Assembly: GCA_026786065.1 (NCBI GenBank)
Contig: JAJAYS010000022.1
Span: forward strand, 1-9,950
DNA: 9,950 nt
DNA from: Polaromonas sp.
Lineage (GTDB): Bacteria; Pseudomonadota; Gammaproteobacteria; Burkholderiales; Burkholderiaceae_C
Direction of reading: 5' to 3'
This document shows, in pieces, positions 1 through 7,718 of this stretch (its first letter is position 1; every line of letters starts with the position of its first letter). A model generated the notes under the pieces. The model saw only the letters and a program-made list of their open reading frames with translations, searched no databases and had not been told where the DNA came from. A program made the translations under genes and the position numbers.

Positions 1-1368
<1,368 letters not shown>

Positions 1369-1986
1369 TTACTGCCCCAGTCCCAGTCGGTCCATCCATC
1401 GCGCCAGCGCCCGCTCCAGGTCGCTACCGACGGCGTAAGCCGCCTTCATCGCGGCGTGCGATTCGGGCCGGTGCTGGTTGAGCTTGAGCGTGCATTGCAG
1501 ATCGGTCACGGTGAGTTCAAAAGCAACGATGTTGCCCAGCATCTGGTTCTGGTAGGCCGCACCCAGACCGCGCCACTGCGCCGCGTAAGTCGGCTCGTGG
1601 TCGGTGATCAGCTTTTTCAGCAGGGCGTATTTACCCGCCGCATCGTCGATCAGCCGCGCCGCGACCCGGCAATGCACCGCAAGATAGTTCCAGCTCGGAA
1701 CGCGCTGCAGATCGGGGTAAATTTTTGGCGAGAGAAAGCCCTGCGGCCCCATGAAGGTCACTAGCGCTTCGGGCCGCTGCGCCAGGTACTGCCAGTGCGG
1801 ATTGGCCCGGGCGCAGTGCCCGAGCAAGACCGGCGCGGCCGCCTCGCCCGCCAGGTGCAGCGGCAGGTGGGAAATATACGGGAAACCCGCGTCGTCGGTG
1901 GACACCAGGCTGGCAAGCGGATGCGCACGCATCAGCTCGGCAGCAATGGCCGGATCGGTCGAACGGAATTGCGCTGGCTGGTACAT
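1369..1986 (-). CDS. PaiB-family FMN-binding protein (putative negative transcriptional regulator)
   Basis: A 205-residue protein of the usual length for the PaiB / FMN-binding split-barrel family. The family hallmarks are visible: MYQPAQF at the N-terminus, LPLHL (41-45), GHCARANPHW (56-65), SPKIY (86-90), VPSWNYLAVH (96-105) and KLNQHR (168-173). The founding member, Bacillus PaiB, was described as affecting sporulation and protease genes. In proteobacteria the physiological role is mostly unknown, so 'regulator' is a family label rather than a demonstrated function; no DNA-binding helix-turn-helix is evident. No convincing Shine-Dalgarno precedes ATG 1986. It lies between guaA (90 nt upstream) and the tadA fusion (57 nt downstream), all on the minus strand, so cotranscription is possible but not shown. 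Confidence 0.88.
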   Translation of the reverse strand: MYQPAQFRSTDPAIAAELMRAHPLASLVSTDDAGFPYISHLPLHLAGEAAAPVLLGHCARANPHWQYLAQRPEALVTFMGPQGFLSPKIYPDLQRVPSWNYLAVHCRVAARLIDDAAGKYALLKKLITDHEPTYAAQWRGLGAAYQNQMLGNIVAFELTVTDLQCTLKLNQHRPESHAAMKAAYAVGSDLERALARWMDRLGLGQ

Positions 1987-2075
1987 CGCCCGGATTGTGC
2001 TACCGGGCCGGGGGCGTGCCCGTCGAGGCCAGCATGGCTACACAGACTGCCGGGAGGTGCGGGCCACTCCCTCAA

Positions 2076-3698
2076 TCATTCCCACTCGATGGTCGCTGGC
2101 GGCTTGCTGCTGACGTCGTAGGTCACGCGGTTGATGCCGCGCACCTCATTGATGATGCGGCTCGACACTTTCTTGAGCAAGGCATACGGCAACTCGGCCC
2201 AGTCGGCGGTCATGAAGTCGCTGGTCTGCACGGCACGCAGCGCAACCACGTAGTCGTAGGTGCGGCCGTCGCCCATCACGCCGACGCTTTTGACCGGCAG
2301 AAAAACCGTGAAGGCCTGGCTGGTCAGCTCGTACCAGGTCTTGCCGGTCCCCGGGTCTTTAAAATTGCGCAACTCCTCAATGAAGATCGCGTCGGCGCTG
2401 CGTAGCAAATCGGCGTATTCCTTTTTGACTTCACCCAGAATGCGCACGCCAAGACCGGGGCCGGGAAACGGGTGGCGGTACACCATGTCGTGCGGCAGCC
2501 CGAGCGCCACGCCGAGTTCGCGCACCTCGTCTTTAAACAATTCGCGCAGCGGCTCCAGCAGTTTGAGCCCGAGCTGCTCCGGCAGGCCGCCGACGTTGTG
2601 GTGGCTTTTGATGGTGACGGCTTTTTTGCTTTTGGCGCCGCCAGACTCGATCACGTCAGGGTAAATGGTGCCTTGCGCCAGCCATTTGGCGCCCTTGTGC
2701 GCGCCGTCCAGGCCGGCCTTCAGCCGTGCTGCCTCGGCCTTGAACACCTCGACAAATTCGCGTCCGATGATCTTGCGTTTTGCTTCCGGTTCGGCCACGC
2801 CGGCCAGATGACCCAGAAACTGCTCTGCAGCATCGACGCGAACGACTTTGGCGTGCAGCTTGCCGACAAACATCTCCATCACCGCATCGCCTTCGTTCAG
2901 CCGCAGCAGGCCGTGGTCCACGAAGACGCAGGTCAGCTGGTCGCCGATCGCCCGGTGGATCAAGGCGGCGGCGACCGACGAATCGACGCCGCCCGACAGG
3001 CCCAGGATGACTTCTTCATCGCCGACCTGCGCGCGGATGCTCTGAACCGCCTCAGCGATGTAGTCGCCCATCCGCCAGTCGGGCGGTGCGCCGCAAATGT
3101 CCAGCACAAAGCGCTCCAAAATAGCCTGGCCCTGCGTCGTGTGGGTGACCTCCGGATGGAATTGCAGCGCGTAAATGCGCCGTTCTTCGTCGGCCATACC
3201 GGCAATCGGGCACGAGTCGGTTGACGCCATCAGCTTGAAGCCGGGCGGCATTTCGGTCACGTTGTCGCCGTGGCTCATCCAGACATTGAGCATGCCATGG
3301 CCGTCGGCCGTGGCGTAATCCTGAATGCCGTCGAGCAATCTGGTGTGGCCCCGCGCGCGGACTTCGGCATGGCCAAACTCACGCTTGTGACCGCTTTCGA
3401 CCTTGCCGCCCAAAGCGTCGGCAATCGCATACATGCCAAAACAGATGCCGAGCACCGGAATGCAGAGCTCGAATACTGCCGATGGCGCGCGCAGCGACTC
3501 GTCTTCCCACAAACTGGCATGGCTGCCTGAAAAGATGACCCCCTTCAGCTCGCCGCCGGCAGCGTAGTCGCGGATCCAGTCGTTGGAGACGTCGCAGGGA
3601 TGGACCTCGCAAAACACATGGGCTTCGCGGATACGGCGGGCGATCAACTGCGTGACCTGCGAGCCAAAGTCGAGAATGAGAATTTTCTGGTGTGTCAT
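2076..3698 (-). CDS. guaA: GMP synthase (glutamine-hydrolysing)
   Basis: A 540-residue GuaA that aminates XMP to GMP using ATP and ammonia from glutamine, in the cytoplasm. Domain order: class I glutaminase at about 5-200 with nucleophile C86 (GICFG), H181 and E183 (QFHPEV) and the WMSHGD loop; ATP pyrophosphatase with the P-loop SGGVDSS (235-241); and a C-terminal dimerisation domain ending KPPATIEWE, the canonical GuaA terminus. I chose ATG 3698 ([14 protein letters not shown]) because GuaA proteins start a few residues before ILILDFGSQ. An in-frame ATG five codons upstream (3713) is possible, and neither has a strong Shine-Dalgarno. One oddity: residue 90, normally Gln in the C-[YF]-G-x-Q motif, is Tyr. 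guaB lies 270 nt upstream on the same strand, the usual guaB-guaA order. Confidence 0.97.
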   Translation of the reverse strand: MTHQKILILDFGSQVTQLIARRIREAHVFCEVHPCDVSNDWIRDYAAGGELKGVIFSGSHASLWEDESLRAPSAVFELCIPVLGICFGMYAIADALGGKVESGHKREFGHAEVRARGHTRLLDGIQDYATADGHGMLNVWMSHGDNVTEMPPGFKLMASTDSCPIAGMADEERRIYALQFHPEVTHTTQGQAILERFVLDICGAPPDWRMGDYIAEAVQSIRAQVGDEEVILGLSGGVDSSVAAALIHRAIGDQLTCVFVDHGLLRLNEGDAVMEMFVGKLHAKVVRVDAAEQFLGHLAGVAEPEAKRKIIGREFVEVFKAEAARLKAGLDGAHKGAKWLAQGTIYPDVIESGGAKSKKAVTIKSHHNVGGLPEQLGLKLLEPLRELFKDEVRELGVALGLPHDMVYRHPFPGPGLGVRILGEVKKEYADLLRSADAIFIEELRNFKDPGTGKTWYELTSQAFTVFLPVKSVGVMGDGRTYDYVVALRAVQTSDFMTADWAELPYALLKKVSSRIINEVRGINRVTYDVSSKPPATIEWE

Positions 3699-3968
3699 TT
3701 GCTTAATGCCCAAAAACTGTCGAAAGCTGGAGCAAACAATCTTTCAACGGTCGGCCGATGAAAAAATGATATCCCTCACGGAACATTCTCCGATACGTGA
3801 TGCCGCACGGAATAGATGAATCGGGGAACGGGTGCCCTCTTCATTTAAGCAGGGACCGTGGCACCGGCTTTGGCCGGTCCTGAGCCCGTCGAAGGGCCGG
3901 GCCGCAGGCGCAGCGGCGCCTTGGGGGGGCAAGCGAGCTACTCGCAGTGATCGAACGTGGGGGCCACA
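3699..3968. other. guaB-guaA intergenic spacer, 270 bp, partly repeat-derived
   Basis: No gene is evident. The half nearest guaB (about 3853-3966) is filled with GC-rich, hairpin-forming, repeat-like sequence described separately. The half nearest guaA (3699-3840) is less GC-rich. On the minus strand it carries a TATCAT (3771-3766), a possible -10, but with no recognisable -35 at the right distance. A separate guaA promoter here is therefore plausible but unproven. No purine riboswitch or PurR-type palindrome was recognised. Confidence 0.5.
3853..3966 (-). repeat. Composite dispersed-repeat-like intergenic element
   Basis: Several small inverted repeats lie in tandem: GGACC (3853-3857) with GGTCC (3876-3880); ACCGGC-CAAA-GCCGGT on the minus strand (3863-3878); GCCC (3884-3887) with GGGC (3894-3897); GGCGC-AGCG-GCGCC (3907-3920); and GCGAG-CTA-CTCGC (3933-3945). 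The minus-strand text CCCTTCGACGGGCTCAGG resembles a short repeat I recall scattered between genes of many proteobacteria. CCTTGGGGGGGC followed by GAACGTGGGGGCC resembles a GC-rich intergenic repeat I recall from Comamonadaceae. Family membership is from memory and needs a genome-wide copy count. Confidence 0.55.
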
Positions 3969-5444
3969 TCAATCCGACCGGTAGTTCGGCGCTTCTTTGG
4001 TGATCTGCACGTCGTGGACATGGCTTTCGCGAATGCCTGCGGTGGTGATCTCGACGAACTCCGCCCGGTCCTGCAAATCGGTGATGGTGGCGCACCCGCA
4101 GTAACCCATGCTGGCCCGAATGCCGCCAGCCATCTGATAAACGATGCTGACCATCGAGCCTTTGTAGGGCACGCGGCCTTCAATGCCTTCAGGAACCAGT
4201 TTGTCGGCGTTCGGGTTGCCGGTGCTCGACTCCTGAAAATACCGGTCGGCGCTGCCTTGCTGCATCGCACCGATGCTGCCCATGCCTCGGTAGCTCTTGT
4301 AGCTGCGGCCCTGAAACAGCACGATCTCCCCTGGTGCTTCTTCGGTACCGGCGAACATGCCGCCCATCATGACGGTCGAGGCGCCGGCCGCCAGCGCTTT
4401 CGCGATGTCACCCGAATAGCGGATGCCGCCGTCGGCAATCAGCGGCACGCCGCTGCCGCGCAGCGCGCTCGCGACCGAATCGATCGCCATGATCTGCGGC
4501 ACCCCGACACCCGCCACGATGCGGGTGGTGCAGATGCTGCCGGGGCCGATACCCACCTTCACCGCGTCCGCCCCCGCTTCAACCAGCGCAATCGCCGCCG
4601 CACCGGTGGCAATGTTCCCGCCGACGACATCGATCTGCGGGTAATTTCTTTTGACCCAGCGAACCCGCTCGATCACGCCCTGGCTGTGGCCGTGCGCCGT
4701 GTCCACGACGATGGCATCAACGCCGGCTTTCACCAGCGCTTCGACCCGCGCTTCGGTGCCCTCGCCGACGCCGACCGCTGCGCCGACGCGCAACTGGCCG
4801 TGCGCGTCGCGCGCGGCATTCGGGAAGCTGGTCTGCTTGGTGATGTCCTTGACGGTGATGATGCCCTTTAACTCGAAGGCCGGGTTGACCACCAGAAGGC
4901 GTTCGAGCTTGAACCTGTTAAGTAGCGCCTTGGCTTGCGCAGGCGTCGTGCCCTCGCTTTCCTGCACGGTGACCAGCCTGTCGCGCGGCGTCATGATCTC
5001 GCTGACACGCACGTCGTAACGGGTTTCAAAACGGAGATCACGGCTGGTCACGATGCCAACCACCTTGCCGGCATCGCAAACCGGAAAACCGGAGATGCCA
5101 AGCTGCTCGGACAGTGCCAGCACCTGCCGCACCGTGTGCTCGGGCGTGATGACGACCGGGTCGCGCAGCACGCCGCTTTCGTAGCGCTTGACCCGGGCGA
5201 CCTCGGCGGCCTGCTGTTGCGGCGTGAGGTTTTTGTGGACGATGCCGATGCCGCCTTCCTGCGCAATGGCAATCGCCAGTCGGGCTTCGGTGACGGTGTC
5301 CATCGCCGCTGAAACCAGCGGGATGTTCAGGCGGATGTTTCGGGAAAACGGGGTGGAAAGCTGGGTGTCCTTGGGCAGGACCTGGGAGTACGCTGGCACC
5401 AACAAAATGTCGTCGAAGGTGAGCGCTTTGCCGAGTAAACGCAT
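3969..5444 (-). CDS. guaB: IMP dehydrogenase
   Basis: A 491-residue, full-length GuaB that oxidises IMP to XMP with NAD+, the rate-limiting step towards GMP. The N-terminal [13 protein letters not shown] (8-20) is typical. Two CBS domains occupy roughly 90-205 ([26 protein letters not shown]) and interrupt the TIM barrel, as in the family. The catalytic loop [11 protein letters not shown] (298-308) carries nucleophile C305, and the flap contains [10 protein letters not shown] chose ATG 5444 because [12 protein letters not shown] matches family N-termini and a GGAG lies 8 nt upstream; the ATG seven codons earlier adds residues unlike the family. It probably shares a unit with guaA downstream, although a 270-bp repeat-bearing spacer separates them. 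No active-site residue appears missing. Confidence 0.97.
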   Translation of the reverse strand: MRLLGKALTFDDILLVPAYSQVLPKDTQLSTPFSRNIRLNIPLVSAAMDTVTEARLAIAIAQEGGIGIVHKNLTPQQQAAEVARVKRYESGVLRDPVVITPEHTVRQVLALSEQLGISGFPVCDAGKVVGIVTSRDLRFETRYDVRVSEIMTPRDRLVTVQESEGTTPAQAKALLNRFKLERLLVVNPAFELKGIITVKDITKQTSFPNAARDAHGQLRVGAAVGVGEGTEARVEALVKAGVDAIVVDTAHGHSQGVIERVRWVKRNYPQIDVVGGNIATGAAAIALVEAGADAVKVGIGPGSICTTRIVAGVGVPQIMAIDSVASALRGSGVPLIADGGIRYSGDIAKALAAGASTVMMGGMFAGTEEAPGEIVLFQGRSYKSYRGMGSIGAMQQGSADRYFQESSTGNPNADKLVPEGIEGRVPYKGSMVSIVYQMAGGIRASMGYCGCATITDLQDRAEFVEITTAGIRESHVHDVQITKEAPNYRSD

Positions 5445-5452
5445 AGGAAAGG

Positions 5453-5456
5453 CTCC
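5453..5456 (-). promoter_or_regulatory. Ribosome binding site of guaB
   Basis: GGAG on the minus strand, 8 nt before ATG 5444. It is the clearest Shine-Dalgarno in the window and favours this start over the in-frame ATG at 5465, which would lie upstream of it. Confidence 0.7.
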
Positions 5457-5465
5457 AAATGACAA

Positions 5466-5471
5466 ATTGTA
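5466..5471 (-). promoter_or_regulatory. Possible -10 element of the guaB promoter
   Basis: TACAAT on the minus strand, one mismatch from TATAAT, would start a transcript with a leader of roughly 15 nt containing the GGAG site. No good -35 hexamer lies 16-18 bp upstream, so the call is tentative. Confidence 0.4.
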
Positions 5472-5522
5472 CCCTTGGGGATTCGGCCGGAATGGCGGGT
5501 TCAGGTCGGGGTAGGCCCGGGG

Positions 5523-5547
5523 CCGGAGCGTTGCGAAAACGCGCCGG
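5523..5547. other. Hairpin in the divergent guaB/DUF4124 spacer
   Basis: CCGG, a one-base mismatch, then GCGTT pairs with AACGC around the loop GCGAA, and CCGG closes the stem. It sits upstream of both divergent genes (spacer 5445-5619). There is no T-run, so terminator function is unlikely; an operator or a chance structure in GC-rich DNA are both possible. Apart from this and the guaB signals, I see nothing else in the spacer. Confidence 0.3.
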
Positions 5548-5619
5548 ACAGATCGGCACGACGCCCGTTACCGCGCCGGTTCCGAGGGGAAAAATGTATC
5601 TCAGGGCTACACTTTCGCA

Positions 5620-6147
5620 ATGAACCTCACCTCTGCCTTCAAGACGCTCGCCGTGGCTTTACTGACTGGCTTGGTCGCATCGACTGCGCTGGCCCAGTGG
5701 CAATGGGTGGATGCCGATGGGAAAAAAGTATTCAGCGACCTCGCGCCGCCGGCTGGAACGCCAGACAAGAACATTCTCAAACGTCCAAACATGGCGCAGG
5801 CCCTGCCCGCTGCCGCCGCAGCCGACGGCAGTGCTACGTTACCGAGTCAGGCTCCGGTTGCCGAAGCCGCCGCGGCGCTCAAGGTAGGCGGCAAAGACCC
5901 ACAACTCGAGGCCAGAAAAAAGCAGGCAGACGACGAAGCGGCGGCCAAAAAGAAAATCGGTGAAGAGAAAGTTGCCAAGGCAAAAGCTGAAAATTGCGAT
6001 GCCGCCAAACGCAACCTCAGGACGCTCGACTCCGGCGTCCGCATCGCCAGCACCAATGCAAAAGGTGAGCGCGAAATGATGGACGACAGCCAGCTCGCCG
6101 AGGCCAAAAAACGCACCCAGGGCATCGCCCAGTCGAACTGCCAATAG
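5620..6147 (+). CDS. DUF4124-domain exported protein of unknown function
   Basis: A 175-residue protein with a clear Sec signal peptide: an FK-containing N-terminus, a hydrophobic core (about 9-22) and a likely cleavage after ALA at residue 25, so it should act in the periplasm. The mature protein opens with QWQWVDADGKKVFSD and PP, the hallmark of the DUF4124 domain, a small domain common in beta- and gamma-proteobacterial envelope proteins. Residues about 95-130 are rich in Ala, Lys and Glu and may form a charged helix or coiled coil. Two cysteines remain in the mature protein (AENCDA and the C-terminal SNCQ) and could form a disulfide. The function is unknown. It diverges from guaB and converges on rnfH with a 38-nt gap. 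No strong Shine-Dalgarno precedes ATG 5620, but the signal peptide supports that start. Confidence 0.9.
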   Translation: MNLTSAFKTLAVALLTGLVASTALAQWQWVDADGKKVFSDLAPPAGTPDKNILKRPNMAQALPAAAAADGSATLPSQAPVAEAAAALKVGGKDPQLEARKKQADDEAAAKKKIGEEKVAKAKAENCDAAKRNLRTLDSGVRIASTNAKGEREMMDDSQLAEAKKRTQGIAQSNCQ

Positions 6148-6178
6148 CGGTCAGGGGTCAGGCGCTGGCCTGTATGCT

Positions 6179-6198
6179 GGCCGGCTCAGTAACCGGCC
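6179..6198. terminator. Possible bidirectional terminator hairpin between DUF4124 gene and rnfH
   Basis: GGCCGG and CCGGCC form a perfect 6-bp stem around the 8-nt loop CTCAGTAA. It lies 31 nt after the stop of the DUF4124 gene and covers the stop codon of rnfH, between convergent genes. Only two T follow on the plus strand, so intrinsic termination is uncertain. Confidence 0.35.
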
Positions 6199-6566
6199 TT
6201 GCCGCCAACCCGGCGCGCGGCAAACAAGCCTGCAGTTTTGGCGCCTTGTTTGTCAAAGCGCTCGCGCCGAGCCACTTTCGGATCGACCCGAAGCGGCCGG
6301 TACACCTCAAGCCTGTCGCCAGCCTGCAGGATCTGCCCAAAGCGGGTTTTTTTGCCCCAGATGCCGAGCTTGATGAGCTTTGCATCCAGCTCTGGAAAGC
6401 TGGCAAACACGCTGCGATGAAGCGCCTCGGCAACCGTCTCGCCAGGTTTCAGGTTCAGCACCCATTCGCTTGACTGCCTGGGCGCATCGCAATACACCAC
6501 CACCACGGTCTGCTCCACACCCTGTTCAGGCGGCATAAACTTGGGCTGCGCGTTTGACGAAGGCAT
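6186..6566 (-). CDS. rnfH: RnfH family ubiquitin-fold protein
   Basis: A 126-residue member of the RnfH family, small beta-grasp (ubiquitin-like) proteins that bacteria commonly encode beside ratA. Family features: VVVVYCDAP (21-29), LNLKPGETVAEAL (37-49), KLGIWGK (66-72) and the closing AGDRLEVYRPL (82-92) followed by DPKVARRER. The tail after residue 100 is basic and probably disordered. The cellular role is not established. From ATG 6566 it overlaps the end of ratA by 41 nt; an internal ATG at 6536 (MPPEQGVEQ) would reduce this to 11 nt and give 116 residues, closer to the usual length of about 100. Neither start has a good Shine-Dalgarno. The overlap implies cotranscription and coupling with ratA. 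Confidence 0.9.
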   Translation of the reverse strand: MPSSNAQPKFMPPEQGVEQTVVVVYCDAPRQSSEWVLNLKPGETVAEALHRSVFASFPELDAKLIKLGIWGKKTRFGQILQAGDRLEVYRPLRVDPKVARRERFDKQGAKTAGLFAARRVGGKAGY

Positions 6567-6969
6567 CGACCAGGCTGCCCGCGATCTTGTCGAAAACCGG
6601 ACCCACGACCGCCGCCAGGGCGATGTTGGAGAAGTCGTAGCGCAGTGTCAATTCGACCTTGCAGGCGCGCTCGCTGGCGTCGCCAACGGGGGAAAAATCC
6701 CACTGGCCGCTAAATTTAGAAAACGGCCCCTCAACCAGTTTCAGCGAAACCTTGCGGTCCTGCTCATGCGTGTTGCGGGTCGTGAAGCTCAGATGCAAGC
6801 CGGCCAGCGCAATGCCGATTTTGGCAGTCATGCCACCCGGGTGCTCTTCCAGCACGCTTGCCCGGTCGCACCAGGGTAGAAAAGACGGGTAACTGGCGAT
6901 GTCGGTGACCAGTGCAAACATTTCGGCCGCGCTGTACCAGATGAGCACTGACTTGTTAACGGTCTTCAT
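6526..6969 (-). CDS. ratA: RatA-type START/COQ10-domain protein
   Basis: A 147-residue SRPBCC-fold protein covering the whole RatA/COQ10 family length: [29 protein letters not shown] (27-34), LHLSFTTRN (58-66), [13 protein letters not shown], and the C-terminal helix ending [12 protein letters not shown]. Two roles are proposed for the family: E. coli RatA was reported to bind 50S subunits and block 70S formation, and mitochondrial Coq10 homologues bind coenzyme Q. The sequence alone does not decide between them. ATG 6969 matches the family N-terminus; longer in-frame extensions do not. It is divergent from smpB and overlaps rnfH, the conserved proteobacterial arrangement. Confidence 0.93.
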   Translation of the reverse strand: MKTVNKSVLIWYSAAEMFALVTDIASYPSFLPWCDRASVLEEHPGGMTAKIGIALAGLHLSFTTRNTHEQDRKVSLKLVEGPFSKFSGQWDFSPVGDASERACKVELTLRYDFSNIALAAVVGPVFDKIAGSLVDAFVKRAAQVYAA

Positions 6970-7002
6970 ACAATGCAAGGCGGGGCATGCGTTCGATTGT
7001 AT
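6968..7002. promoter_or_regulatory. Inverted ATACAAT repeat (face-to-face -10-like boxes) between ratA and smpB
   Basis: ATACAAT at 6968-6974 and its exact reverse complement ATTGTAT at 6996-7002 are separated by 21 bp. Each contains TACAAT, a good -10 hexamer. The left one reads rightward towards smpB and the right one leftward towards ratA, so predicted start sites would nearly coincide at about 6981-6989. The left arm overlaps the ratA start codon. Neither box has a convincing -35. Alternatively this is a binding site for a dimeric regulator, or chance. Confidence 0.4.
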
Positions 7003-7043
7003 GGGCCGCTTTAATATCGACTGACCGCCGCCAGCTATTGCCC

Positions 7044-7619
7044 ATGACCTCCCACGACGCACCCAAAACCAAACCGCCAGCCCCCAAATCCGGGGTGCCC
7101 GCGGCCGGCAAGCTCAATACCAAGGCGATCAAGGCGGTCAGGGCATCCGCCAAGGCAGAGGCCACATCGTCCCGGATTGCCGACAACAAAAAAGCCGTTT
7201 TTAACTACCACATCGAAGAACGCTTTGAGGCCGGCATGGTGCTCGAAGGCTGGGAAGTGAAGTCGGTGCGCGAGGGCAAGGTGCAGCTGACCGACGGCTA
7301 TGTGGTGGTACGAGAGGGCGAGCTGTTCATCATCGGCTGCCAGATCAACCCGCTTGGCACGGCCTCGACCCATGTGCGCCCGGACGCGGTGCGAACCAAA
7401 AAACTGTTGATGCACAAAGAGGAGATTCGCCGCCTGGTCGGCAAAGTCGAGCAGAAAGGCTTCACGCTGGTGCCGCTGAACATGCACTGGAAGGCCGGGC
7501 GGATCAAATGCGAGATTGGGCTGGCCAAGGGCAAGGGCGAACACGACAAGCGGGACACCATCAAGGACCGTGAGGGCAAGCGCGAGGTCGAGCGCGCCAT
7601 GAAGTCCAGAGCGCGCTGA
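7044..7619 (+). CDS. smpB: SmpB, tmRNA-binding protein for ribosome rescue
   Basis: SmpB binds tmRNA and brings it to stalled ribosomes for trans-translation. From ATG 7044 the protein has 191 residues. The family core starts at RIADNKKA (44-51) and continues with [55 protein letters not shown] and [15 protein letters not shown]; the tail is basic, as needed in the mRNA channel. The core occupies about 147 residues, so about 43 N-terminal residues rich in Lys, Ala and Pro are extra. ATG 6987 is an alternative start (210 residues) with AAGG six nt upstream, a better Shine-Dalgarno than at 7044, but its added residues look non-conserved. An in-frame GTG at codon 18 would shorten the extension. 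No tmRNA gene is visible downstream. Confidence 0.95.
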   Translation: MTSHDAPKTKPPAPKSGVPAAGKLNTKAIKAVRASAKAEATSSRIADNKKAVFNYHIEERFEAGMVLEGWEVKSVREGKVQLTDGYVVVREGELFIIGCQINPLGTASTHVRPDAVRTKKLLMHKEEIRRLVGKVEQKGFTLVPLNMHWKAGRIKCEIGLAKGKGEHDKRDTIKDREGKREVERAMKSRAR

Positions 7620-7625
7620 CTGGCG

Positions 7626-7643
7626 CGCCAGCTTTCGCTGGCG
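7626..7643 (+). terminator. Hairpin directly after smpB, possible terminator
   Basis: CGCCAGC and GCTGGCG form a perfect 7-bp stem with the loop TTTC, starting 7 nt after the smpB stop. A 12-bp palindrome CTGGCGCGCCAG (7620-7631) overlaps its left arm. No T-run follows, so termination would need Rho or another factor. Confidence 0.45.
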
Positions 7644-7656
7644 ACCGCGCTACCTC

Positions 7657-7695
7657 GCCCCGTCAGCGCTGGAGGGTCGCTTGGGTCAACGGGGC
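7657..7695. terminator. Second inverted repeat between convergent smpB and the crotonase gene
   Basis: GCCCCGT (7657-7663) pairs with ACGGGGC (7689-7695), with a possible inner AGCG/CGCT stem. It sits between convergent genes, 23 bp before the crotonase stop, and could slow polymerase from either side. It lacks a T-run in both directions. Confidence 0.35.
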
Positions 7696-7718
7696 GGGCC
7701 AAACGCACGATGAGCCTG

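Noticed and set aside
1989..2007. Hairpin CCCGG / CCGGG between guaA and the paiB-like gene
   Set aside because: A 5-bp stem with a 9-nt loop and no T-run is expected by chance at this GC content, and it lies very close to the paiB-like start rather than the guaA stop.
2472..3224. Plus-strand open frame of 250 codons
   Set aside because: Antisense to guaA, whose conserved motifs run through the whole stretch; no family resemblance of its own.
3699..3713. Five-codon longer start for guaA (ATG at 3713)
   Set aside because: GuaA proteins begin just before ILILDFGSQ, which fits ATG 3698; the upstream codons add M-G-I-K-Q with no family match, though a weak Shine-Dalgarno at both leaves slight doubt.
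3744..3932. Small minus-strand open frame within the guaB-guaA spacer
   Set aside because: Runs through repeat-like hairpin sequence, has no recognisable domain and no convincing ribosome binding site.
3957..4871. Plus-strand open frame of 304 codons
   Set aside because: Antisense to guaB; high His/Asp/Arg composition reflects reverse reading of conserved IMPDH codons.
7620..7718. Possible tmRNA (ssrA) gene next to smpB, as in E. coli
   Set aside because: Only 99 bp separate smpB from the next gene, too short for a tmRNA, and no tRNA-like acceptor or tag-coding sequence is visible.
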